NCBI RefSeq assembly: GCF_021018895.1
Contig: NC_079373.1
Span: forward strand, 9,520,501 to 9,584,500
DNA: 64,000 nucleotides
Direction of reading: 5' to 3'
Source: Seriola aureovittata
Lineage: Eukaryota; Chordata; Actinopteri; Carangiformes; Carangidae
Part shown: positions 39,258 through 63,856 of the stretch, in pieces
Layout: every line of letters starts with the position of its first letter
How positions within the stretch are numbered: the first letter of the stretch is position 1
The notes under the pieces: generated by a model
What the model saw: the letters and a program-made list of their open reading frames with translations, nothing else
Told to the model about the DNA's origin: nothing
The model's database searches: none
Made by a program: the position numbers and the translations under genes

Positions 39258-39280
39258 TCACTCACTCACTCACTCACTCA
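39258..39280. repeat. (TCAC)n tetranucleotide repeat
   Basis: About five to six tandem copies of TCAC (or CACT). Confidence 0.85.
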
Positions 39281-40433
39281 TTGTTGAAAACAGGTGTTGC
39301 TCAAGGTGAACAAGTGCATCCAAATTTTGCCATGATTTTTCCACTGTGATTTTGTGGGAATTGCAAAACGATTTGAGCACATTACATTGCCTTTGTTGTT
39401 CCCTTCAACTGTAAAATAATTGTGCTGATCAAATCCTGCATTCACACAGGTGCTTGTATTTGAAATGACATGTATATACACGGCAGCAATATAATATTGT
39501 GTTTTGTGCTGCAGTGGAAATTGTGTGTTGGCTAAAGGCAGGATTTATTGCATAATCCCTAATAAGTAAAATTATTTGGCCTTGCTGTCACTGTTGACTG
39601 GATGATAGAGCTGGCTACTGTTGACTTTAATTCTGTGTATTTGCATAATAATGTTACATACGCAGAGGTGCTGTCCAGTATATCTTATATAAAATCAGAG
39701 CACTGGTTCCCAGAAAAAGGCCTTGTAATATAAAAAGAGTTGCAAAGTGTATTAAAGGTATGAATCAATATTTCATTATGCAACTCCCTGCAAATGTTAA
39801 TCACCTATGTGATTTTCACAAAGTAGGAAGTGTTTTCTCACACTACACAAAAACAGCTCCAATGCATTTTATTTGAACAAAAGGTCAGGGGTCAAAGTCC
39901 GGGGGTCTGTGACTTGCCCAGGCTTGTTAAAAAAACAAATGAAAACATTCATTTCAGCCAGTGTTTTCTGTTCTTTCAAGATCTCCAATCTTTTTTTGGC
40001 TATTTTCCCACATGCACACACACCTGCAAACACCAATATGAAAAATGTAACAGTTTATTGATCTAAACAAATCACAGAAATAAAACCTACTACAGTACAC
40101 CCTGCAATATAATGCTGTTCAATAAAACGCCAAGACAAAGTAGTCTCAAAAAGAGATTAATCAAAACAAAGGATGAACAAAATAAGCACTTATTTTCAGT
40201 GGTATTGGATTGGATTGTATTCCTGCATATACTAAGGTTTCCCTGTTGTTTGCTTCACCTTCTGAATCAGCTGTTAAGTCTCTGTGCTGATTCTGTTCTC
40301 ATCTGGCTACAGTGAAGACCTCTCTGAAAGACACCAGCCTGTGGATGTGCAGGTCTGTGTCTGTGATGACGCACCAATACAACCAACTGACAACCATGGC
40401 AGCGTCTTTGGTTTTTTTTTTGCTGGAGAAAAG

Positions 40434-42370
40434 TCACAGAGGCAGCACCTTGCTGTGCGTGTTGACACTCCTGCTTAAGGAAGCTGGGGTCCTTCTGTTC
40501 AAGGTGCGCATGTTGATGCTGACACTGGTGGGCCCGTGGGGAATGTAGCGGCCGCATGACAGCACCTCCAGAGCGGAGTCGCGGAACTGTTAGAGATAAA
40601 AACGCATAATCATCTCATCAGGAAAACATGTGAGCGTTCATTTCAGACATTAAGACATGCAAATCTGTATATATGTTGTGTTTTTATCTTTGTCCACCCT
40701 CAGCCTTTGCATCTCAATTCCACAGTAGATACAGACTTCTGCTGCTTACCTGCTTGTTGGAAAGGAAGTAGATGATCGGATTATACACAGGGCTGGTCTT
40801 GGCAAAGTACATGGGCATGGTTGCGACCAGTGGAGGGATGTAGAGCTCTGGATCCACAACTACCACCACTGACAACGCCGTGTAGGGCAGCCAGCAGACA
40901 AAAAAAGCTATAATCATGGCCAGCACCATACTGATGGCATGATCATTCTCCTTTTGGCTGGAGCGCCCACCCTGTAGCTCCACACTCCTGTTCAGCTACG
41001 AGTGGAAAACAAATATGACCCCCATTAAAAGCTGTTTTAGTCTGTAGGTGGTAGATTGCAAACAGATGAGGATGGAGGTGGGAGTTTTAAATCTTGTTTT
41101 AATGGTGTAAACGTGTGATAAATATGCAGAAGGCATACTAAGCCCACCTTGCTCATGGATGTGAGCACTTTGCAGTAGCAGTAGATGATGACTGCAACAG
41201 GGAAAATGAAGCAGAGGAGCGTGTAGAGGACGAGATAGCTGTAGTTGCTCCATGATCTCTCCTCCCATGCCAGAGAGCAGGAGGTCTGGACTCCCTCGGG
41301 TCCGTAGGAGCTCCAGCCGAATAAAGGAGTCACAGCCCAAAACAAGCAGAAGACCCAGACAAACAGAAGCCCGATGATGCTTCTCCGCATGCTCAACTTT
41401 AAACCAGCTCTTGACTTACACACAACATTGTAGCGCTCGTAAGCAAGCAGGGTCAGAGTGCAGAGAGACACCAGGCCTGGGAGAGCAAAACAAATTGAAG
41501 AAAAAACAAATCTTAGCTCATGGTCCACTCACAGACTTTATCTGAACATTTTAACTGCATTTTAAGGTCTTTCTTAGGGAATCTAGTTCGCTTAGTTGTC
41601 ATGCAGAGAATCCCAAACGTCTCCATAACAACGGAGCAAACTTCTTTCACAGAGAAGACCATGAGATGTTGTTGAAAGCTCTGGGAAAAGCAAACAATTG
41701 TACCTTGGATTACAATTTGTTTTGTTTCCAAAGTCAATATTAAATTCTAAGTCCAAATAAGCAACATAGCATTTGAAAGATGTGATATGACGAGAAAGAC
41801 CAAAAATCACCAGGAGGCACAGAGCATGAATATTTTTTGTAAAGCTATAATTCATTCAGTTATAAACTGAAGGAACAATAAGGTGTCTTTTCACCCTAAA
41901 CTGTGGTATCTTATGTTTCACATGGGTTTTATGACCTCCAGGCACAGAGAAAGCAACGTTCTCTTAAAGTCTCAAAGGTCATTACAAAACGAACTCCTGT
42001 CTCATCTCCACTTACCAAAATAATTGACAGCAAATCCTTGAAACACACAGGCTGCGTGTCCGATAAAGAAGGAGCCTTGGTAGTTAGTGATGGTGACGAC
42101 CAGCGAGCCGCACAGGCCTATCATGAGGTCAGACACAGCGAGACTGAGGATGAAAACGTTCATAGGATGGAGGAGAGACGGATTCCTCAGCATCACGGTT
42201 ATAACGAGCCCGTTGTTAAACACTGACAGGACTGTGTTGATGAACATGAGGAAAGAAAGTATACTGTAGCCCACCCGAGGGAAGATGGTGGGCGCCATCG
42301 TCCCCATCTCTTCGGGGATGTATGGATGGTGAGAGCCGGAGCTCCACGGCTTCGTGCTGTTGCTGTCCAT
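40434..42370 (-). CDS. TMT-type (teleost multiple tissue / encephalopsin-like) opsin
   Basis: A retinal-binding, G-protein-coupled light sensor for non-visual photoreception in brain and other tissues. Minus-strand exons: 42370-42016, 41476-41148, 40995-40750 and 40586-40434, giving 360 residues. The chosen ATG lies in a good context (CACCATGG). Upstream frame codons begin with GTG. The protein shows an NST site near the N-terminus, ERY after TM3, a GPEGVQ and SCSLAW ECL2 segment with the conserved cysteine, the retinal lysine K294 in AKTSPVYNPIIY, and a C-terminal tail with SKVLPL. The motifs GFAVNYFG and LTLLAYERYNVVC match my memory of TMT and OPN3 opsins. Which TMT paralogue it is cannot be decided by eye, so no symbol is given. 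Exon 2 has a weak donor (GTGGGC). Confidence 0.9.
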
Positions 42371-43021
42371 GGTGCGTAAAAGAAGTCCAGGAGGAACAAG
42401 TGTGAGGCCAGAGACTGAAGCCACAGACACTGTGCTCAGCTAAGGACACCGCGTCATCGATCTTATCAATTCTGATCCCTGTTGGACCATTCGGCTTTTC
42501 TTATTTCCATTTCTCAGATTGGGCACCTGGTCTGATAGAGAAAGCCCCAAATGCAATATGGGAAATTGGTCCGTAACACGATTTGGAGGGATTAATCCCA
42601 ACAAACCCGCTGCTGTAATGCTAATTGGAAAGTTGAAGAGTTATTAGCAGTGGATCAATTAATCCTCGAAATTAATTTTCTTGTCATGAAATATTTCTTC
42701 CTGTTGTTGGTAAAAGCACAGCACACAAGTGGACTATAAGTTGAATAAACACACACCTGCAAATTGAATCTAATCATGGTACAATTACCCAATCACCTCA
42801 AGTAGCTTCACATTAATGACACAAGCAGTGGGCTGGGAACATTGAGCCATTTCCATTTTAATAAATAGTGAAATAAAAATACACTTTATCAAGACATATT
42901 TAAAACTACAGGAACAAATAAAGAAAAGAAACCATGAGGTCTTGGTTGTGGCCACTGGTATTAAACAATTCCCTTTTTCCAAATTCATTAAAAACTAAAA
43001 AGATGCCAGCTTGTATATGAA

Positions 43022-43067
<46 letters not shown>

Positions 43068-44028
43068 TTCCAGCTTTCACTCACTTTCGCAAAAAAGTGA
43101 CAAACACAAAACCCACAAAACTCAATGCTGCCTGGACAGATCAAACAGCAACAACCATGCAAAATGCAGCACTAATGTTCTATATTTTCCTGACAAGTAT
43201 TACAATTTCTCTTCTGCTAAAATGAAACATACAGGCTGTGTTTTGTAAAAATGATTAAAACAAAAATATCTGACAATCAATGTGCAATGTGCATCACAAT
43301 GTGCAGTTCAAAATTAAATGAACTAAAATGCTTGTTGGCAAAGTCTGAAAAGCTTGATTACCTTCATTTAATATTAGGCTTTTAAAAATATATACAGTAC
43401 ATAGCAGTAATGTGAACATGAGATTAAGGCAACAGAGTTTGTAATGTAAATGTCACGTCAGTATTTCACCAGTAGCTAGTCTTACAGTTTTACAGATGCA
43501 GAGGACAAAAAAAAAGGCAAAGATAATCTTTAAAGAGATTGTACAGTTCATACTAGAGACCTATCATAGACTTGATGTGAGACTGCCCCTTATTGTTCAA
43601 ACTGTGTAAATGCATCATTTTAGCGTAATCTCGCACTACAAACCTCCCTCTCCCTCATACAAAGACACACACACACACACGCAAATCCAAAACAATCAGT
43701 GCTTTCAAGTTTCCAAATTCCAAATAAAGATTTAAAATACAAAGTATGCATTTTTCGAATTCAATAATCGAATTGCTTGTTCTGTCATGTGGCATTTGGC
43801 TTAAAAAGCACAAAATCCACTGAATTCTTTGACAGGATATACATAACTACTAGTTTAAAGCTTAATAAACATCAACAATTAACATCATTGTAACCAATTA
43901 TACATAACTTAAAGTGTGGCATGCATCTTCTAAAATGCCATATCTCAAAACTTGAAAAAAAAAAAAAGAGTTAGGTTTAAATCAGCAATGGAGATCAGTC
44001 AATCTGAACAATGCCTTGCCCCCTCTCT
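42371..44028. other. Intergenic DNA and probable nt5dc3 3'UTR
   Basis: This lies between the opsin start and the nt5dc3 stop codon. Its right part is AT-rich and is probably nt5dc3 3'UTR, because the gene runs leftward. It contains a TA microsatellite (43026-43067). No coding exon is recognised. Confidence 0.6.
43026..43067. repeat. (TA)n microsatellite
   Basis: A TA run of about 42 bases with one TG step. Confidence 0.9.
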
Positions 44029-50638
<6,610 letters not shown>

Positions 50639-52446
50639 GGCTCTGTTCTTTGGGTGACGGCCCGGGTGTATGTCGCAGCGGACTCCCGGACGAGTGCATG
50701 CGGCTGACAGACTCCTCTGTAAATACCGAAAGTGTCTCTGGATGGTTGCTCTCTTACGTCACATCCGTGTTTGGCCCGCCAGCGAATCAGAAGCTGGTAA
50801 GAGTTCAGTCTCTTCCTACTGTTCATTAAACAGCTGAGACATTTACCAGATACATGCATTAAATATACATAATCCAGAAAACGATCCATTATTACACAGA
50901 CCCGTTGTAATGTGCAGGTCAGTAGCTGAGCCGCATTAACCTCCCTGTACATGGCAGTTTCATTATTTCTCCCCACACCCGGAGACCCACCAGTAGGACT
51001 ACTCTACGGCTGAAATGGTTAGCTGAGTGATCGACTGACAAAACAAAAACATATTGCCATTAATTCTTACTTGTTTAAACCATTTAAAAACAAAAAAATG
51101 TAAAAATCCACTGTTATTGACAGTGTTTTGACAGTTGCACGGGGAAAACAATTTGAATATGTACATTTGCTCTTCAGAGAACATTGATGAGTATATATAA
51201 CTATTTTCTGACATTTTAATCACAGAACAATCAATCAATTATTACAGGAAAAAACTGTCAGATATGTTGTTAAAGAAGATAATTGTTGGTTGCAGCCCTA
51301 CAGTTCTCACTGTGTATTTCTGTGTGTTTTGTCACTTGACAAACATAAAAAGTGGAAGGAATTTGTCAAAATACAACTTTACAGCAAATGAGGCCAAAAT
51401 AGATGAAAACAATGAAGATCTAACTGAACTTTTACACATGGCCCCTCTACAAATATAGTTATAGCTGATATTGTACTTCACTGGTGCAAATTTCTAACAA
51501 ATTTACGATTAATCAAATGATGTAGATCTAAATTAAATGAACTAAAACTTGGACTTTGGGCCTCTTGGGTGCCTGGGCCAACTGGACAGTTCCCTTCTCT
51601 CTCTTCTCTTTGTTGGTCATCCAGCCTTGGCCAGAGGAGTTTATTCTGTCAATAGTATTAAAAGGATCCTCTTGGACATAATGGCAATGACAGAAGCCAA
51701 AACATAGATCAAATATTCCTGATGACAAAAGTAAAAATAATCATGGCAAGTTATGACTATTGTGTACAGCATTATTCTGACTTCTCACTTTTGTCATGGT
51801 AAACCAAAATTTATGATACACACACCCCACCCTTTCACACCTATAACTGTAACTATAACTGCAATTTGACACTTGTAGCCTGATCCCACACAGTCGGATA
51901 CACACCATTCAGGCAGGCTTAGCAAACAGCACAATAATGTGCACATTTGTATGTTAATGTTATGCACTATTTATCCATCCAGTGGTGATTCCATTATGGC
52001 ACAATCTCGGGCGTGTGTTGCGAGTAAAAATATGTGTTTGAAATCATCTGCATTTTCATCTGACTAACTGAACAGTGCCACCCGATGGAGTAAAGATCAG
52101 AGGTGTACATAACATGTGCTCATTCAGTGCGTACCTCCAAAGTAGGAGATATATGACTACAGGGAATCCACACCTTTATCGGAAAGATAATGCAGATAGC
52201 CGAAATAGCCATGTGTACGGACAAAACACATACACGGATATAATGCTCCAGTTTGTGTTAACGGGGCCATAACCAAAAATCGTGTCTGTATCTACGTTGT
52301 CGTCAGGCTTCAATGTGTCACTTGTCTGTGACATTGCATAAGAAAATCAAAGTTTAAGCAACGTGTAGACAGAGATTTTTTTCTTTTTTCTTTTTTTTTA
52401 CTAGAGGTAAATTTTCGGAAGTGATGTGCTGATCATTCATTCTTGG

Positions 52447-52465
52447 CCAATGGTGTCCAGCCACG
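52447..52465 (+). promoter_or_regulatory. hsp90b1: Perfect ER stress response element (ERSE)
   Basis: CCAAT, nine bases, then CCACG, the exact ERSE consensus. It lies 244 bases before the hsp90b1 ATG. NF-Y and ATF6/XBP1 bind such elements in GRP94 and other ER chaperone promoters. Confidence 0.88.
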
Positions 52466-52547
52466 ATTTTCGGGTATTGACTTATGTTGAAGAATCTGAT
52501 TGGACGACATGTGCGGTGGGCTCGGCTGTGATTGGTCTAAGGTTGTG

Positions 52548-52566
52548 CGTGGTGCGCAGCCATTGG
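52548..52566 (-). promoter_or_regulatory. hsp90b1: Second perfect ERSE, inverted
   Basis: CGTGG, nine bases, then ATTGG, the exact reverse complement of the ERSE consensus, 143 bases before the ATG. Together with the first ERSE and two more reverse CCAAT boxes it predicts strong induction by unfolded proteins in the ER. Confidence 0.88.
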
Positions 52567-52708
52567 CTGGTTGTCACGGGTTTAAGAGAGTGGGCACTTT
52601 TGGTGGGAGAGGCAGGTTGTCAGTCTCTGTTGTAAAGGCAGAGCTGCGTGCGCTGGTCCCCGGCTTTTGTCTGAGTAGCTGAAGAACCACTTCGCCATTC
52701 ATCTCAAA

Positions 52709-58465
<5,757 letters not shown>

Positions 58466-58618
58466 AGCACTGAATGGAAAAGTATGTAACAATACAGCTG
58501 GAAACAGGATTTGAATCTTGTTCTAGTGCCACTGTGGTCGATTATCCTGGGTGGCGTCTCTGGGTTGGGTTTTTTAAGGCGAGTGTTGTTTGTTTTTGGT
58601 TTTTTTTTTTTTTTTTTG

Positions 58619-58649
<31 letters not shown>

Positions 58650-58740
58650 TTGTTTTTTTTATTACATTCCCCATGACTGTAAATTTGTTAATATTTAACT
58701 GACTTGTTTATGGAAAGATGCGATCCTGTCTCTTGATCGA
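58466..58740 (+). other. hsp90b1: hsp90b1 3' untranslated region
   Basis: It follows the TGA and contains a poly-T run and a (GTTTT)n pentanucleotide repeat at about 58599-58660. It ends near the AATAAA signal at 58740-58745. Confidence 0.8.
58599..58660. repeat. Poly-T and (GTTTT)n repeat in hsp90b1 3'UTR
   Basis: A T homopolymer is followed by about six TTTTG units, giving a U-rich segment in the mRNA. Confidence 0.9.
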
Positions 58741-58745
58741 ATAAA
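58740..58745 (+). promoter_or_regulatory. hsp90b1: Polyadenylation signal of hsp90b1
   Basis: AATAAA, 275 bases after the stop codon. It is the first canonical signal downstream of the hsp90b1 stop. Confidence 0.75.
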
Positions 58746-61700
58746 TGTTTCCTGGAAAAAGGACGTGCATTGTTTGTTTGGTTTCATGAAACGCATTGAA
58801 AAATATACATGTAACTGAAAGCAACGTAAGGTAACCATGAATTTCTAGAGGCCAAATCACTGTTGAGATTACAAAAAATACTGCAAATTTATTTATTTTT
58901 TACATATCTCTTTTACATGGATCATTCACTACCACATTGACGTCTTGGATACTTAAGTCATTTAAATCATTACCACAAAGTCGGGATGGATATGTCTCCA
59001 CCACTTCAGTGCTCTGCAACAGTGGTTGTCAAAGTTGGTCCTTGAGGGGGTTCCAGCAAAAGGGGGAAAAATGTCTTAATACTATAAATCTATCATAAGT
59101 AACTCAATGACAGACTGTATGACCATTTTGGTGATGGGTTTCAAACACTGTATTAAAACATAAACGGTCTGTAGTCTAATTTGTGCCAGTTCAGGGCTCC
59201 TTGATGTGAAGAGTTGAGAACCACTGCTCTAGACCATGCACCTTGTATTACCCTAACAGAAAAAATACTCAGCATTGATGTCTGGTTCATGTGGTTCATT
59301 ATTATTACCCATGGTTCCATGCTGCTACTACTACTGGCTGCCCCGGCCTTCCAGCTGGATCACTACTCTGTTTATCTGTACCTGCTACTGACCTAGACAA
59401 GACGAAGATAAAGCAGAGCTGTAAGTATGTAAACACTTTTTTAATCTTGTGGAGAAGGTTATTCAATGTTATGAAGGTTATAAACTTTTTAAAACAAAAT
59501 TCATGGCATTGATCATCATTCCATTTTCTTTTACTGTGAAATGCTTTCACAGCTTTTCTGTTGCCTTTCTGTCTCACAGCTTTGCAGATTCAGGGAAGAT
59601 GAACCCTCTGAAAAAAACTGAAATCACCACACTTGTAATCCACTGGACAAAGACTGAGTGCCTTTGTTTTCCAAAGAGAGAGATCTTACCGGTAAGACTT
59701 GATACAGATGATGTATTTGAGTCAACTATATGTCTTTATTGAAGGAGTTTGATGCAGTAACCAATGCATTTTCTTTCATTTATAGGAAGTGAATTAAATT
59801 AGTCATGGGTTCAATGGAGAGGCAGTTTATCCAGGTAAGAGTCAATCACAAAGCCTGGAGCCAGGTATTGGAAGCAGAACTCCTTGTCTCATCTCAAGGA
59901 ACACAAATAGCTCTCAGCAGTACATGGGCTCTAACCAGTCCCTTACTGGGATTGCAGGCCCTGATCATAGACCAGGTGTGAGGGAGAGGTTGAGGCATCA
60001 GATAATCCAAAAATCAGCTTTAAAGGAAGAAACACAGCTCAGCAATGTATCCATAGCTTTTGTGCTGCATCAACAGAAATATATTATGTTTACTTGCTGA
60101 TAACTTTTCTCAAAAGAGTCACTGGGTAATGGTCATGAATTCAATGGAAACTGCACAGATTACATTTCCTATCAGCAGTATCTGTGTGTGGTTTGGTAAC
60201 AGTGAAATCTGATAAGAGCAAATTCCACAGGTTTATCTCAATATCTACAGTACAATATGATTTACTGTAGTGGAAACTTAAAAGACTTACATATGTTTGG
60301 TTAACAAAGCATCTTTGAAACAAATTACGGTAAGACCCAAAGAAACAAAAAATGACTTGTGTGTATTATTTTACATATTTCTTATGATCCTTCCAGCACA
60401 CTGTGAATAGTTTGTAGGGAATGAAACAGGAAGGTGTCTAAATTCATTAATCATTCTGGTGTTTAGTCAGATTCTCCATTGATCAGAATTTATAATGAAA
60501 AGGCAAAATATCATAATGAAAGAATGTATTACAATACCTCACTGTGTCCACTAGGTGACACAGTCACCCACATTTTGAAAATATGAATGGCATTAGAAGA
60601 ATAATACTTTAGTGACTCAATTGTTATTAAAAGAGCAGATTTCTGTCATTTTGAGTTTTAAACTTAGGTACAAATTTACAGTTTTAAGGTTTTGGATTGA
60701 ATTTAATGAGTAGTTATAATATTCAATACAAAGCAAAGTGAAGAAAACAACTCTTTGGCTTCAGGTAGTACTATAGCAAGAATTTATCATTCTTATCATT
60801 CAGGTAGCTCACTATTATTTAGTCATATTATCTCAATTTTAAGTTCACAATATCTTTAAGGCCATCATTTTTTTTTATCAGTCACTGTGCATATAGTGTG
60901 TGAGCAAGTTTTGTCCCAAATTTATTGTTTTTCCACTCGGAAAAAACTCTGATTATAACCTTAGAGAAGAGTATCAGAAGCTGCCTTCATAGCAGCCCGG
61001 AAATTAAGGAAACACTCAGGACGATGTGTTGGTGTGTGGATAAGCTACCCAGTCAGCACATTTCCTTTGGATGTGAAAGATATGGGCCAAGCTATGGCCC
61101 ACATTCAGAGATGAATGAATCCCCACACCCGGTCTGAATTTATATCCCCAAGGCTGAACCACTGAAGTCGGCCTCTTTGCACTGTTACTAAAAATTGTTG
61201 GTCCCGTGATTGACTGCCTCCTGTTGTTCTGTAAATACTGAGCCTTCTTCACAATGTCAACAGAGGCTACTACTTGCTCGTATATACACAAATTACCACA
61301 TATGTGGGTACGATTCAGAACTTCTTTGCATTTTGAAGTGTAGTAGTTCCACAGCTGTAAGCTCCACTGATCTGTTATGAAGCAGAAGCAATCTTTAGGA
61401 TCTATGGTTCAGAGAGCAGGGCGGATGCACAGGGTTTGTTCTCTCCTAATAATTGTCTCTAATGTCCTCTATACCAGTATGGGGTTGTACTGTACGCATC
61501 CAAATCAAATCCATTTGCTTCCAGCAGTGGAAACCTGCAACTTTGAACGGTGACTTTATAGCAGATTAAGCTGCAGCAGTGTTGCATTACAGGTCAGTCC
61601 ACGGTCGTGCCATATGTTTGCCTGAGTTAGAAAATGTTGTGCCCTCTTAATAAAAGGTGACAGATATGGGCCACAGCAGGGGGAGGGGTGTCATAGCGGA

Positions 61701-62194
61701 GCCAAAGTGGCACAGAGGTCTGATAAGCATAGTAGATAATAGCTGTGCTCTTTTGGTAGACTTTTTCTTTCTCAAGTGATTCCCTGCTGTTAACCTGTAG
61801 AACTATTCCTTCATCTGTCTTTGCCTTCTGCTCACCTCCATCAAAGCCCAGCTCCCCATGATAATCCCTACAATATGGCACACACATCTGGCAGTCACAG
61901 GGTTTTTTCATACAGCCACAGTTGCACCGCCATGTGTCCCAGTCAAAACACTAACTTCAGATCTTCTGTTGAAATGCTTCTCTGTCTTTAACTACGGGAC
62001 TGAAAACTGGGGGGATGTACCTGTTGATTTCTGGATTTTCTTTTCCTCCTGCCATATCGTCTTTTTCACTTAAAATCACTTTTATTTGCTGAATTCTAAA
62101 TGTGGCTCATCTAACCTGATCCAGTATTTTTCCTGGATGTAAATGTTGTTTGCTGTCTCGTTGTAGGAGCTTGTCTTCTCTGTGTTTTTGTCAT

Positions 62195-62260
62195 GATTTC
62201 TGTTGTAAAGCACTTTGAATCAACTGTTTAAAGTGCTCTATGCTCTATATAAAGATGGGT
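62195..62260 (+). repeat. Retroposon 3' tail (TGTAAAGCACTTTGAAT type)
   Basis: TGTAAAGCACTTTGAAT and AAGTGCTCTATGCTCTATAT form a motif pair, common at the 3' ends of fish LINE/SINE copies. The rest of the element is lost or not recognisable. Confidence 0.55.
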
Positions 62261-63285
62261 TGAGTAGCCTGAGAACTAAAAGTTAAAGTTGAGGGCACAG
62301 TTGGAGAGAGTTACCAGTTTTACAGGTTCAAGGGGAACATATAAATCCTAGATTTCAGATTTCCTGTTATTGTGAGAAAGTCTAAAGGAAGGCCCAGATT
62401 CTAAGAAATACTGCTTTATCCATTTTGGAAACATAACTTATATTCATTGATCAGTATCTTTAAAACCCAAATAACTGCATCACTTGTTACTTTCAATGCA
62501 ATGGGCTCTCCATAGATGACTATATAAGGTGTGCTGACAGCCATGTTTTAGTTTCATTCCAAGTATATTTTCGTCAGTTTCTTTCCGATACTGAATGTTT
62601 CACTCTGTAATGAAACTTCCTGGCAGCACACACAATCTGCCTGGGAGCCACAATGTTCTGAAAGGTCCCGTGACACTAAAATATGCATCAGATTTATCTT
62701 TTTTTTTCTCTCTCTGGAATAACAAACCGGGTCCAAACTCCCAGTGCTATCAAAGGGATAGTCCCTCTATGATGAGCCTTTGCCTCAAGGCTATTAATTA
62801 GTTAATGAATTTAATTAATAATAGCTGGAGTTACAATGTGAATGCAAGACTGTGTTTCACTCTTCTTCCAGAACATTGCAGCTGTTTTCATTTTCACCTG
62901 TTTGATCCCATTATAAATTAATCATATACAGTAGATCACATGGCTATATTGATTTTTCTGAATTTCCTGTTTATTAATATGATATAGAACAGCTTCATAT
63001 TTGTATTAATTATGTTTTTTTTAATTTCATATGCCTATTTTATATCATTATCATTATTTAAAGGTGTTGTGAGGCATTTACTGTGGGCCTGTGTGAATAA
63101 ACACAGTAGATTAAAAAACGAGCATGGCCACAGAACATGACATGTAAAACTCACTGGACAACACAAATGATATGGACAACTTCTATCTCTTCTCATCTCT
63201 CTCAGTGCAAACCGAGCTCTGACTGATCTTCCCGAGGGTTTCTCTTTCTCATCATTTGTATTTTGCGACTGACTGCAGTTTCTGC

Positions 63286-63306
63286 GCTGCTGCTGCTGCT
63301 GCTGCT
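63286..63306 (+). repeat. (GCT)7 trinucleotide repeat upstream of prkar2b
   Basis: Seven tandem GCT (CTG) units, about 290 bases before the prkar2b ATG. In frame it gives a leucine or alanine run in short open frames, which are not genes. Confidence 0.9.
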
Positions 63307-63591
63307 CATACGCAATCCCTGGATAGGTGGTTGCCATGGATTCCTGGGTCACATGCGTGGGTTTCCTGTAGCCAGAAGCAGCAGAAGATGCTTGGACCAA
63401 AAATCCAGAGCCATTTTCATTCAAGGAAAAGAGAGGATCCGCTGTTGATGGCTTGCTGACTGGGTGGCCTGACTACACTCGTCTGCTAATTTAAGGCTTT
63501 TTAAGAAAAAAAAAATCCTATCCGTGAGCGTTTGATCGTTTCAAATTCGCAGCAAACCGGTTTAGTCCACATTCATAGACTGATAACAGGA

Positions 63592-63856
63592 ATGAGTATA
63601 GAAATTCCTGAAGGACTGACGGAGCTGTTACAGAGCTTTACCGTGGAAGTTTTGAGGAATCAGCCCAGGGATTTGCTCGAGTTTGCGTTACAGTACTTCA
63701 CCCAGCTGAAGGACAGTGAGACCAAAGAGGCCTCATTTGGCAATGACCAAAATTCGGCCCCAAGACCTGGAAAAGCGGTCAATTTCATTGACGAAGCCAT
63801 GCAGATCGATTCGGAAAACGGAGAGGAGGACGACGACGATGACGAGGAATTCATAG
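63592..63856 (+). CDS. prkar2b: PKA type II-beta regulatory subunit, first coding exon (partial)
   Basis: RII-beta holds protein kinase A inactive until cAMP binds and anchors it to AKAPs. This exon encodes 88 residues plus one base and then a GTAGGC donor. It starts [14 protein letters not shown], the RII-beta form (RII-alpha, from memory, starts differently). Residues 1-44 form the dimerisation/docking four-helix domain that binds AKAPs, followed by a linker with an acidic run (EDDDDDEE). The pseudosubstrate motif and both cAMP-binding domains must lie to the right of the window. The start is the first ATG of the frame in a context matching the family N-terminus. Confidence 0.93.

Larger units (their letters stand above)
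37322..40433. other. Intergenic DNA between the orphan GPCR and the opsin
   Basis: No coding exon was recognised. It contains a perfect 66-bp palindrome (38620-38685), a tetranucleotide repeat (39258-39280) and a SINE-like segment (39045-39200). On the minus strand, AATAAA motifs occur at 40054-40059 and 38199-38204. Either could end the opsin transcript, and the second lies in a TAAATAAAG context. Confidence 0.6.
50639..52708. promoter_or_regulatory. Divergent intergenic region between nt5dc3 and hsp90b1
   Basis: It contains the nt5dc3 promoter on the left and the hsp90b1 promoter on the right. TTACGTCA (50754-50761) is a CRE/ATF-like site just upstream of nt5dc3. Four CCAAT boxes (one forward at 52447, three reverse at 52499, 52531 and 52562) cluster upstream of hsp90b1. 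A weak open frame at 51528-51728 on the minus strand is unassigned (see findings). No other gene is recognised. Confidence 0.6.
58746..63591. other. Intergenic DNA between hsp90b1 and prkar2b
   Basis: No recognisable gene. It contains a LINE/SINE-type 3' tail (62195-62260) and a (GCT)n run (63286-63306). An exon-like segment at about 59580-59692 is flanked by plausible splice signals (CACAG and CCG before GTAAGA) but matches nothing I know. The right end (about 63100-63591) is the likely prkar2b promoter and 5'UTR. Confidence 0.6.

Noticed and set aside
40267..40557. 96-codon minus-strand frame over the last opsin exon
   Set aside because: It is out of frame with the opsin; the opsin reading frame has the conserved C-terminal motif.
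63263..63448. Leucine-rich start resembling a signal peptide
   Set aside because: The leucines come from the CTG repeat and the rest has no similarity.
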